A stretch of DNA of 64,000 nt from JAILLW01 sp045640905 (GTDB taxonomy: Bacteria > Bacillota > Clostridia > Lachnospirales > Lachnospiraceae), in the NCBI GenBank assembly GCA_045640905.1, contig JAZUFW010000058.1:20471-84470 (forward strand), in the 5' to 3' direction. Made by a program: the position numbers and the translations under genes. A model generated the notes under the pieces. The model made no database searches. It saw only the letters and a program-made list of their open reading frames with translations, and had not been told where the DNA came from. Positions 24,617 through 32,657 of the stretch are shown in pieces (position 1 is the first letter of the stretch; each line of letters starts with the position of its first letter).

Positions 24617-25978
24617 ATGAAAAGAAACAAATCATATGAAATGGATATGACGGAAGGCGGCATTTTGCCTAAACTGTTGGTATTTTCGATTCCGCTTATA
24701 GCATCCGGCGTTTTGCAGCTTTTGTTTAATGCGGCCGATGTCATAGTGGTCGGAAGATTTGCGGGAGAAGAAAGCCTGGCCGCAGTCGGATCCACTTCGT
24801 CATTAACCAATTTAATAATTAATCTGTTTATCGGCTTTTCCATAGGAGCAAACGTTCTGGCCGCCAATTTCTACGGAGGAAAAAAGGAAAAGGATATTTC
24901 GGATACGGTACACACCTCGATTCTGTTCAGCCTGATAGGCGGAGTGATATTGACCTTCGCAGGGCTTATTTTGTCGCGCCCTATGTTGTCATTAATGGGA
25001 ACTCCGGAGGATGTCATCAATCATTCGGTAACGTATATGCGAATATACTTTTTGGGCATGCCGGTAATGATGCTCTACAATTTCGGTTCATCGATTCTTC
25101 GCGCTGTCGGAGATACAAAGAGACCTTTATATTATCTTACGATAGCAGGGGTAATCAATGTTGTGCTGAACCTCTTTTTCGTAATTGTCCTCGGGATGGG
25201 TGTTGCCGGGGTTGCTATTGCTACCGTGGTATCGCAGGCAGTATCGGGAATACTGGTATTAAGATGCTTAATTAAAGCCGAAGGTGCTTTTCATTTGGAC
25301 CTGAAAAAATTGAGGATTAATTGGAAAATTTTGGGAAAGATAGCTGCCATAGGTCTGCCTGCGGGAATTCAAGGGTCCTTGTTCAGCATTTCAAATATTA
25401 TCATTCAATCCTCAATCAATTCGTTCGGCTCTGTGGTGATGGCCGGAAACACGGCAGCATCAAATGTTGAAGGATTTGTATATACGTCAATGAATGCCGT
25501 TGCACAGACAACGGTCAGTTTCGTCGGACAAAATGCCGGAGCGAAGAAATTAAAGAGAATTCGCAGAGTCATTATCGACTGTTTTGTGCTGGTAACTGTT
25601 GTCGGCCTTGTTTTGGGTAATCTCTGTGTTATTTTTGACGGTCCGCTTTTGGGGCTATATTCGTCAGCCGACGAAGTAATAAAAGCAGGCTCTATCAGAC
25701 TGAAGTATATCGGAACGCTCTATTGCACGTGCGGAATAATGGAAGTTTTGGTCAGCGGAATGAGAGGGCTCGGAAGAAGTATTGTTCCGACCATAATTTC
25801 ATTGCTGGGAGCATGTGTCTTTCGTATTATTTATATTTTTACATATTTTGCAAATCATAAATCGCTGGAGATTTTGTATTTATCTTACCCGATTTCCTGG
25901 GTTATCACATCGCTGGCACATCTTTGCGCGCTTATACTGATTTATAGGAGCTTTTGCAGAAATATTTCACAAAAATAA
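24617..25978 (+). CDS. MATE family multidrug/sodium exporter
   Basis: A 453-residue membrane exporter with twelve predicted membrane segments in two halves. ILPKLLVFSIPLIASGVLQL begins the first half, followed by NAADVIVVGRFAGEESLAAV; the second half starts near KIAAIGLPAGIQGSLFSISN and has the matching repeat. Such proteins expel drugs or metabolites in exchange for Na+ or H+. No Shine-Dalgarno is visible: a TATAAT ends eight bases before the ATG, so the gene probably has a leaderless mRNA. It is alone between the sugar operon terminator and the next gene's promoter. Substrate unknown. Confidence 0.92.
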   Translation: MKRNKSYEMDMTEGGILPKLLVFSIPLIASGVLQLLFNAADVIVVGRFAGEESLAAVGSTSSLTNLIINLFIGFSIGANVLAANFYGGKKEKDISDTVHTSILFSLIGGVILTFAGLILSRPMLSLMGTPEDVINHSVTYMRIYFLGMPVMMLYNFGSSILRAVGDTKRPLYYLTIAGVINVVLNLFFVIVLGMGVAGVAIATVVSQAVSGILVLRCLIKAEGAFHLDLKKLRINWKILGKIAAIGLPAGIQGSLFSISNIIIQSSINSFGSVVMAGNTAASNVEGFVYTSMNAVAQTTVSFVGQNAGAKKLKRIRRVIIDCFVLVTVVGLVLGNLCVIFDGPLLGLYSSADEVIKAGSIRLKYIGTLYCTCGIMEVLVSGMRGLGRSIVPTIISLLGACVFRIIYIFTYFANHKSLEILYLSYPISWVITSLAHLCALILIYRSFCRNISQK

Positions 25979-25987
25979 CGTAACACA

Positions 25988-25996
25988 TGATATAAT
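25988..25996 (+). promoter_or_regulatory. Extended -10 promoter of the 26041 gene
   Basis: TGATATAAT (25988-25996) is a perfect extended -10 with no good -35, about 30 bases before an AAAAAGGAGA ribosome site. Confidence 0.6.
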
Positions 25997-26040
25997 AAGG
26001 GTGATTATGGGATGTTTTACCCAAAAAGGAGAATGTGGAA

Positions 26041-27156
26041 ATGAACGGTTTTGCGAAAGCTTTAACTGCGATACTCGGAATAATAGCGGTAATAGCGTGT
26101 CTTACGACTATTGGCATTATTGGATATACGGCAACTCACGGAAATATTCAAAAAACGGATTTGGCAAACGGAAAACTGCCGGAAGATGAAATTCTTAACG
26201 TTAATCCCGTTCCGACGCAAATTCCTGCGGCGGATCCGAACGCTACGGCAACTCCGGTTCCGGTTTTCTCCGGGCATATTCACGACTATAAGGAAACAAT
26301 TATTCAGAAAGTATCCTGCCTTGAACCGGGGCAGGTCAGATATGCGTGCTCCTGCGGAGATTCGTATACTGTCGATCTCCTGGCCACAGGACATTTGCCT
26401 AATGATGAGTGGGAAATCGAAAAGGAACCCACATCAAATTCGGACGGTAGCAGGATTAAGAGATGCCTGTACTGTAATGAAATTGTTGAAAGGGAAATCC
26501 TGCCGGCTACAAAAGAAGGAACTGTAAAGGATGAAAACGGAAATGATGTAAAGCATGAGCATCTGTATGTAGCTACTACCGAAAGAGAGGCTACTTGCGT
26601 AATGGCCGGACTTCGTAAACATACATGTTCCTGCGGCAGTTTTTATACCGAAAGCATTCCTGCAGTGGGTCATGTACCCGGACAGTGGACAGAAACGGTT
26701 ACGCCCGATGCGAATACATACGGAATAGAAGTCAGAACCTGTTCTGTATGCGGAGCTCAGATAGACATCAGATATTTGCCTGCATTGACACCGTCACCGG
26801 ATGCCAGTGCTTCTTCGTCGGCCAGCGCGACACCTTCGAGTGCACCCAGTTCTTCTGCTTCGAAGAATCAGTCTTCGCCCACGCCTTCGCCTACACCGCA
26901 TGTGCATCAATATACTTCATATGTTGTTACACCTGCTACCTGTACGGAAAAGGGTGTCAGATGTTGGGTTTGCTCATGTGGCGATACATATTCCGAGAGC
27001 ATCGAACTGAATCCCGATGCACATCATTATGAAGCTACATTTGTTGCTCCTACAAGGACGCAGCAGGGATATACGATATACACTTGTACCAGATGTAATT
27101 TCAGCTACAAGGATAATTACATTATGGCATTGACCAACGATACGGATGAAGAATAA
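26041..27156 (+). CDS. Surface-anchored protein with Cys/His-rich modules
   Basis: A 371-residue protein with an N-terminal membrane anchor (about 4-31) and a long outside part. Three modules repeat a pattern of HxH, a short strand pair with C...YACSCGDSYT, a GH, and a later CxxC: they start near residues 77 (HIHDY), 175 (HEHLY) and 287 (HVHQY). In the linker between modules two and three there is a Pro/Ser/Ala-rich stretch (about 243-284). Similar C-x-C-G modules occur in cell-surface proteins of other Lachnospiraceae, usually unannotated; spacing suggests metal binding or disulfide pairs. ATG 26041 is chosen for its ribosome site; an in-frame GTG is at 26035. Function unknown. Confidence 0.8.
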   Translation: MNGFAKALTAILGIIAVIACLTTIGIIGYTATHGNIQKTDLANGKLPEDEILNVNPVPTQIPAADPNATATPVPVFSGHIHDYKETIIQKVSCLEPGQVRYACSCGDSYTVDLLATGHLPNDEWEIEKEPTSNSDGSRIKRCLYCNEIVEREILPATKEGTVKDENGNDVKHEHLYVATTEREATCVMAGLRKHTCSCGSFYTESIPAVGHVPGQWTETVTPDANTYGIEVRTCSVCGAQIDIRYLPALTPSPDASASSSASATPSSAPSSSASKNQSSPTPSPTPHVHQYTSYVVTPATCTEKGVRCWVCSCGDTYSESIELNPDAHHYEATFVAPTRTQQGYTIYTCTRCNFSYKDNYIMALTNDTDEE

Positions 27157-27167
27157 GGAGGTGGCCT

Positions 27168-28772
27168 ATGAAACTTGTTTTTATCGGAGCTGACCATGAG
27201 GTAACCGGTTCCTGTCACTATTTGAACGTAGGGGATAAGCATATCCTGGTTGATTACGGAATGGAACAGGGCGCTAATGCGTTTGAAAATGCCGATTTGC
27301 CTGTTGCCGAATCGATGATTGACTATGTTCTTTTGACCCATGCTCATGTTGATCATACCGGTATGTTGCCGTTATTGGTTGCGCGAGGATTTAAGGGACA
27401 GATTATTGCCACAAAGGCTACTGCCGATTTGTGCAGCATTATGTTACGTGACTGCGCTCATATTCAGATGCAGGAAGCTGAATGGAAAAACCGAAAGGCC
27501 AAGCGTAGTTCTTCAACACCTGTCGTTGAACCCATATATACCATGGAAGATGCCGATTCGGCTATCAAGAAACTGGTTCCGTATTCATACAACCAGATTA
27601 TTGAATTGTGCGAAGGCGTTAAAGTAAGGTTTACGGATATAGGACATCTTTTGGGCTCTGCCAGCATCGAAGTGTGGGCTACCGAAGGAGATGTTACCAA
27701 GAAGATAGTTTTTTCCGGAGATATCGGAAACAAGAATCAGCCGCTGATTAAAAATCCTTCATATACTCAGGAAGCTGATTATGTATTGATGGAGTCAACC
27801 TACGGTGACAGACTTCATCCGGAAAACTCTACAAATTATGTAAAAGAATTGGCTGAAATATTGCAGACTACGTTTGACAGAGGAGGAAATGTGGTAATTC
27901 CTTCTTTTGCAGTGGGAAGAACGCAGGAAATATTGTATTTTATCAGAAAAATCAAGGAAGATAATCTGGTAAAAGGTCATGGAGAATTCCCGGTATATGT
28001 TGATAGCCCTTTGGCTGTTGAAGCGACGGGTATTTTCCATAGAAATGAAATAGAATGCTTCGATGAAGAAGCCATGGCGGTAGTAAAGAAAGGAATAAAT
28101 CCGATATCTTTCCCCGGCTTGAAACTGGCTATCACATCGGATGAATCAAAATTTATCAACTTTGAGAATACACCGAAAGTTATTATTTCCGCATCAGGTA
28201 TGTGTGAAGCGGGTCGTATCAGACACCACTTAAAGCATAATCTGTGGCGCAAGGAATGTACAATTCTGTTCGTCGGATACCAGGCAGTGGGAACGTTGGG
28301 AAGAGTAATAGCTGAGGGTGTTGACGAGGTTAAACTGTTCGGTGAACCGATTAAGGTAGAAGCCGAAATCAGGCAGCTGACGGGACTTTCGGGACATGCC
28401 GATAAAGACGGATTGCTTGAATGGATTAATGCGTTTAACGAGAAGCCGAGGAAGGTATTTGTTGTCCACGGTGAAGACAGCGTCGTAAAGAGCTTTGTAG
28501 AATGCCTGCAGGTTGAATACGGAATAAAGGCAAGCGCACCGTATTCGGGTTCTGTGTTTAATCTTTTGACTAACAGATTCGAATATGAAGCTGAACCTAT
28601 TCCCGTTAAGAAAACGACCAAGAGCAAGGCCTCTTCCGATGTATTTGCCCGTCTTTTGGCAGCAGGCCAGAGATTGCTTGCGGTTATTCATAAGAATGAA
28701 GGCGGCGCCAATAAGGATTTGGCAAAGTTTGCGGATCAGATAACATCTCTTTGCGATAAATGGGATGATTAA
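27168..28772 (+). CDS. Metallo-beta-lactamase/beta-CASP fold hydrolase, probable RNase
   Basis: A 534-residue cytosolic protein of the beta-CASP family (CPSF73-like nucleases). Metal ligands are visible in THAHVDHTGM (His58, His60, Asp62, His63), GHLLGSASIEVW, FSGDIGNKNQPL and near the end LSGHADKDGLL. The beta-CASP insert has VIPSFAVGRTQEILYFI, VYVDSPLA and IISASGMCEAGRIRHHL; the last is a signature of the family. The last 60 residues, Lys-rich, are extra. AAGGAGGT precedes the ATG, eleven bases after the previous gene's stop. It probably cleaves RNA, though some homologues are uncharacterised. Confidence 0.9.
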   Translation: MKLVFIGADHEVTGSCHYLNVGDKHILVDYGMEQGANAFENADLPVAESMIDYVLLTHAHVDHTGMLPLLVARGFKGQIIATKATADLCSIMLRDCAHIQMQEAEWKNRKAKRSSSTPVVEPIYTMEDADSAIKKLVPYSYNQIIELCEGVKVRFTDIGHLLGSASIEVWATEGDVTKKIVFSGDIGNKNQPLIKNPSYTQEADYVLMESTYGDRLHPENSTNYVKELAEILQTTFDRGGNVVIPSFAVGRTQEILYFIRKIKEDNLVKGHGEFPVYVDSPLAVEATGIFHRNEIECFDEEAMAVVKKGINPISFPGLKLAITSDESKFINFENTPKVIISASGMCEAGRIRHHLKHNLWRKECTILFVGYQAVGTLGRVIAEGVDEVKLFGEPIKVEAEIRQLTGLSGHADKDGLLEWINAFNEKPRKVFVVHGEDSVVKSFVECLQVEYGIKASAPYSGSVFNLLTNRFEYEAEPIPVKKTTKSKASSDVFARLLAAGQRLLAVIHKNEGGANKDLAKFADQITSLCDKWDD

Positions 28773-28794
28773 ATAGTGGTTCATAGGAGAAGAT

Positions 28795-29643
28795 ATGAGT
28801 AAGGCTGATGAAATTTTTATCAATATGTGTAAGGACATATTGGAAAACGGTACTACCACCGAAGGAGAAAAGGTGCGCCCTCATTGGAGCGACGGAACAC
28901 CTGCTTATACGATTAAAAAATTCGGAGTAGTCAATCGATATGATTTGCGGGAGGAGTTTCCGCTGCTTACATTAAGAAAGACCGCCCTTAAATCGGCTAC
29001 GGATGAAATGCTGTGGATTTGGCAGTTAAAAAGTAACAACATTAATGAACTGCATTCGCACATATGGGACGAATGGGCTGATGAGAACGGCTCAATCGGT
29101 AAAGCATACGGTTATCAACTGGGAGTAAAGCATCAATATAAAGAAGGAATGATGGACCAGGTTGACAGGGTTATCTATGACTTAAAGAATAATCCTTTCA
29201 GCAGACGTATTATGACGAATATATATGTGCATCAGGATTTACATGAGATGAATCTTTACCCTTGCGCATACAGTATGACATTTAACGTAACACAAAGGCC
29301 GGGAGAAGATAAACTGACCTTGAATGCCGTATTAAATCAGCGTTCTCAGGATGTGTTGGCAGCAAATAACTGGAACGTGGTTCAATATTCGGTTCTTTTG
29401 CATATGCTGGCACAAACATGCGATATGAATGTCGGTGAACTGGTCCATGTTATTGCCGATGCACACATCTATGACAGACATGTGCCCCTGATTAAGGAGT
29501 TAATATCGAGAGAGCCTTTGGAAGCTCCCAAATTCTGGCTTAATCCCGAAATACATGATTTCTATAAGTTTACCAGAGATGATGTAAAGGCCATTGATTA
29601 TAATACTCATCCTCAGATAGAGGATATACCTATAGCCATATAA
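28795..29643 (+). CDS. thyA: Thymidylate synthase
   Basis: ThyA makes dTMP from dUMP with methylene-tetrahydrofolate, leaving dihydrofolate. The 282-residue protein has NPFSRRIMTNIY (Arg pair binding phosphate), the nucleophile Cys157 in NLYPCAYSMTFNV, QRSQDVLAANNWNVVQYSVL (dUMP binding) and HIYDRHVPLI. PCA in place of the common PCH after the active Cys marks a divergent ThyA subgroup. GGAGA precedes the ATG. DHFR follows eleven bases after, the usual pairing, because it regenerates tetrahydrofolate. dCMP deaminase at 45540 supplies the dUMP. Confidence 0.96.
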   Translation: MSKADEIFINMCKDILENGTTTEGEKVRPHWSDGTPAYTIKKFGVVNRYDLREEFPLLTLRKTALKSATDEMLWIWQLKSNNINELHSHIWDEWADENGSIGKAYGYQLGVKHQYKEGMMDQVDRVIYDLKNNPFSRRIMTNIYVHQDLHEMNLYPCAYSMTFNVTQRPGEDKLTLNAVLNQRSQDVLAANNWNVVQYSVLLHMLAQTCDMNVGELVHVIADAHIYDRHVPLIKELISREPLEAPKFWLNPEIHDFYKFTRDDVKAIDYNTHPQIEDIPIAI

Positions 29644-29654
29644 AGGAGTTATTA

Positions 29655-30149
29655 ATGAATTTCATTGTAAATGTTGATGAAAATTGGGCAATCGGAAATA
29701 AAGGCGAACTGCTGGTTCATATTCCGGCCGACATGAAGATGTTTCGACAGGAAACCACGGGCAAAGTAGTGGTACTCGGAAGGAAAACGTTGGAAACTTT
29801 TCCGCAGAAGCAACCGCTTAAAAACCGAACAAATATTATTTTGACTTCGGACCGTGGATTTAAGGCGGGAGATGCAATTGTTGTTCACAGCATTGACGAA
29901 CTGCTTGAGGAACTCAAAAAATATGATGATGACGATATCTATATAATCGGAGGCGACAGCGTTTACAGACAAATGTTTCCGTATGTTAATACCGCACACG
30001 TGACGAAGGTGGATCACAAGTATGATGCCGATTCGCATTTTCCGAATCTCGATGAGGATCCGGAGTGGGAAATAACAGCATCTTCCGAAGAACAATACTA
30101 TTTTGACCTGACGTATCATTTCCTTAAATACGAAAGGAAAAACAAATGA
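29655..30149 (+). CDS. folA: Dihydrofolate reductase
   Basis: A 164-residue NADPH-dependent reductase that returns dihydrofolate from ThyA to tetrahydrofolate. It begins NFIVNVDENWAIGNKGEL, where DENWAIG is the Met20-loop equivalent, then LVHIPADMKMFRQET (folate-binding Asp near 30), VVLGRKTLETFP and IYIIGGDSVYRQM. Length is normal. AAAGGAG precedes the ATG. The last codons overlap the start of the cellulase gene (ATGA, four bases). Confidence 0.95.
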   Translation: MNFIVNVDENWAIGNKGELLVHIPADMKMFRQETTGKVVVLGRKTLETFPQKQPLKNRTNIILTSDRGFKAGDAIVVHSIDELLEELKKYDDDDIYIIGGDSVYRQMFPYVNTAHVTKVDHKYDADSHFPNLDEDPEWEITASSEEQYYFDLTYHFLKYERKNK

Positions 30150-31531
30150 GAAAGATAACGATTTCGGTACTTGCGTTATTGGCAGTATTGGGAATGACGG
30201 CGTGCTCCCTGATTAATATAGAAGTTCATAATCCGCCGAGCGAAAATGTTGAAAACAATTCCGAAACGAAAATAACTTCAGAAGCCAAGGAAGACATTGT
30301 CGTTGATATGGAAGAAAAGGAAGATACGGCGGAAGAATTACAAAGAGAAGAACTTCCAAAAGAAGAAGTCAAGACAGACGAATCAAAGGATAACAATATG
30401 GATAATGATTCCGATAAAGAGGCTCTTTCGCAATCCGCTCAAGGCGGAAGCAGCGAAGAAGCCCTTTTGTTTGCAGCCAACTTAAAAGCCGGATGGAATT
30501 TGGGAAATACGCTTGATGCCTGCAATGCGGGACAGAACAATCAGGTCAATTCCGAGGTTTGCTGGGGAAATCCCAAAACTACAAAAGAAATGATAGCAGC
30601 AGTCAAAAATGCCGGATATACCACTATCAGAATTCCTGTTTCGTGGCATAATCATATAACATTGACTGAAGATAACAGGATGCTTATTGATGATTCATGG
30701 CTTAAAAGAGTGAAGGAAGTCGTGGGATACGCCATCGATAATGATATGTACGTCATAATCAATATTCATCATGATAATGAACCGGAAGGCAAAAGAGGCT
30801 ATATTCCCGATTATGAGAACGAGGAACAGGCCCTTTGGTATGTCGGCGAGGTGTGGTCTCAGGTTGCACCATATTTTAATGAATTTGATAATCATTTGAT
30901 TTTTGAAGGATTGAATGAACCGCGACTGACAAATGACGATGCCAATGAATGGTGGCTTGATGAGAACTCGGATCATTGCAAAGAAGCCGTAGATGTGATT
31001 AACAAATTGAACCAGAAATTCGTTGACACGGTGCGTGCCACGGGCGGATACAATGCAGAAAGATATCTGATGGTGCCGGGGTATTGTGCTTCCATGCAGG
31101 GTGCTGTAACCAAAGGATTTGCGGTACCGAACGACAGTGCTTCAAATCGCATCATGATTTCGCTCCATGCATATATTCCGTACAGCTTTGCACTGAATGA
31201 AGATACATCTCTGGCAACATTTGATCCCGATGATGTTAATTCGACGTATGATATTGATCATACTATTAAGAAAATGAAGGAAAAATTCATCGACAAAGGT
31301 ATTCCGGTAGTCATCGGTGAATTTGGCGCCAGAGATAAAAACGGTAATGTGGATGAAAGAATAAAGTATTATAACTACTTTACTTTAAAATGTTCCGAAA
31401 ACGGTATTCCCTGCTGTGTATGGGATAACGGTGTATTTAGCGGAAACGGAGAAAGATTCGGCCTTTTGGACAGAGAAAAATGTGAGTTTGTTGACAAAGA
31501 TATTGTAAATGCAATGGTTTTAAACTTTTAA
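30146..31531 (+). CDS. Secreted GH5 endoglucanase lipoprotein
   Basis: A 461-residue lipoprotein: signal peptide with lipobox MTAC (Cys20), an acidic Glu/Lys/Asp-rich linker (about 30-105), then a GH5 cellulase domain resembling subfamily 4. Seen are LKAGWNLGNTLDAC (about 113-126), TTIRIPVSWHNH, acid/base Glu258 in FEGLNEPR, SLHAYIPYSFAL and nucleophile Glu392 in VIGEFGARD. The enzyme likely cuts beta-1,4-glucan or xyloglucan while tethered to the outer membrane face. The ATG overlaps folA by four bases, so a secreted glycosidase is translated together with folate enzymes, an unusual placement. No carbohydrate-binding module is visible. Confidence 0.93.
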   Translation: MRKITISVLALLAVLGMTACSLINIEVHNPPSENVENNSETKITSEAKEDIVVDMEEKEDTAEELQREELPKEEVKTDESKDNNMDNDSDKEALSQSAQGGSSEEALLFAANLKAGWNLGNTLDACNAGQNNQVNSEVCWGNPKTTKEMIAAVKNAGYTTIRIPVSWHNHITLTEDNRMLIDDSWLKRVKEVVGYAIDNDMYVIINIHHDNEPEGKRGYIPDYENEEQALWYVGEVWSQVAPYFNEFDNHLIFEGLNEPRLTNDDANEWWLDENSDHCKEAVDVINKLNQKFVDTVRATGGYNAERYLMVPGYCASMQGAVTKGFAVPNDSASNRIMISLHAYIPYSFALNEDTSLATFDPDDVNSTYDIDHTIKKMKEKFIDKGIPVVIGEFGARDKNGNVDERIKYYNYFTLKCSENGIPCCVWDNGVFSGNGERFGLLDREKCEFVDKDIVNAMVLNF

Positions 31532-31545
31532 TCATTCAGACGGCG

Positions 31546-31554
31546 TGATATAAT
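31546..31554 (+). promoter_or_regulatory. Extended -10 promoter of the ilvE operon
   Basis: TGATATAAT (31546-31554) is followed by about 64 bases of leader to the ilvE start. The leader contains CTTGTAAAGCA (about 31580), also present upstream of the ChvE-like gene. Confidence 0.6.
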
Positions 31555-31617
31555 ACGAATTTAGACATATTGTAAAATTGCTTGTAAAGCATGAAATAAA
31601 GAAGAGAGGATAAACAC

Positions 31618-32640
31618 ATGGCAAAGAAAGATATTGATTGGAGTAACCTGAATTTTGGTTATCATGAAACAGAGTATCGATATGTATCCTACTTTAAAGA
31701 CGGAAAGTGGGATAATGGGGAATTGACTAAAGATTCCACTATCGTACTTAACGAATGTGCCGGAGTATTGCAGTATGCTCAGACAGTATTTGAAGGATTA
31801 AAGGCTTATACAACAAAAGATGGAAGAACGGTAGTGTTCCGTCCCGATTTGAATGCCGAAAGATTGATTCAGTCTGCAGAGAGATTAATGATTCCTCCTG
31901 TATCTAAGGAACAATTCCTTGATGCTGTTCATAAGGTTGTAAAGGCAAATGAAGATTATGTTCCTCCTTACGGCAGCGGGGCAACATTGTATGTTCGTCC
32001 TTATATATTCGGATCAAATGCCGTAATCGGTGTTAAACCTGCCGATGAATATCAGTTCAGAATTTTGACTACTCCCGTAGGACCTTACTTCAAGGGAGGA
32101 GTTAAGCCCATAACTATCAGAGTATGCGATTACGATCGTGCGGCTCCGCACGGAACAGGTCATATTAAGGCAGGATTAAACTATGCCATGAGTTTATATG
32201 CTATAGTTGAAGCCCATAAAGAAGGCTACGACGAGAATATGTATCTTGATGCGGCTACACGTACCAAGGTTGAGGAAACAGGCGGTGCCAACTTCCTGTT
32301 CGTTACAAAGGACGGAAAGATAGTAACGCCCAAGTCATCATCTATTCTGCCTTCAATAACCAGAAGATCTTTGATTCAGGTAGCCAGAGATTATTTGGGA
32401 ATTGAAGCCGAAGAAAGAGAAGTTTATGTCGATGAGTTAAAAGACATGGCTGAATGCGGATTGTGCGGTACGGCAGCAGTAATCAGTCCTGTCGGCAAGA
32501 TCGTTGATCATGGCAAGGAGATTGCTTTGCCTGCAGGCATGAACGAGATGGGACCTGTAACCAAGAAATTATACGAGACATTAACAGGAATCCAGATGGG
32601 AACAATCGAAGCTCCCGAAGGCTGGGTTGTCGAAATTTAG
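31618..32640 (+). CDS. ilvE: Branched-chain amino acid aminotransferase
   Basis: A 340-residue fold-type IV PLP aminotransferase that interconverts Val, Leu, Ile and their 2-oxoacids. QTVFEGLKAYTTKDGRTVVF, RPYIFGSNAVIGV, GGVKPITIRV, GHIKAGLNYA (PLP Lys184) and LDAATRTKVEETGGANFLFV are family features; the last contains the glutamate that binds the PLP nitrogen. GAGAGGAT precedes the ATG. It is seventeen bases from iorA, so the transaminase probably feeds 2-oxoacids to the oxidoreductase in the same transcript. Confidence 0.96.
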   Translation: MAKKDIDWSNLNFGYHETEYRYVSYFKDGKWDNGELTKDSTIVLNECAGVLQYAQTVFEGLKAYTTKDGRTVVFRPDLNAERLIQSAERLMIPPVSKEQFLDAVHKVVKANEDYVPPYGSGATLYVRPYIFGSNAVIGVKPADEYQFRILTTPVGPYFKGGVKPITIRVCDYDRAAPHGTGHIKAGLNYAMSLYAIVEAHKEGYDENMYLDAATRTKVEETGGANFLFVTKDGKIVTPKSSSILPSITRRSLIQVARDYLGIEAEEREVYVDELKDMAECGLCGTAAVISPVGKIVDHGKEIALPAGMNEMGPVTKKLYETLTGIQMGTIEAPEGWVVEI

Positions 32641-32657
32641 AAATTGAGGAGAGATTT

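Noticed and set aside
31555..31617. Riboswitch or T-box before ilvE
   Set aside because: The leader is only about 60 bases and shows no conserved aptamer or terminator.
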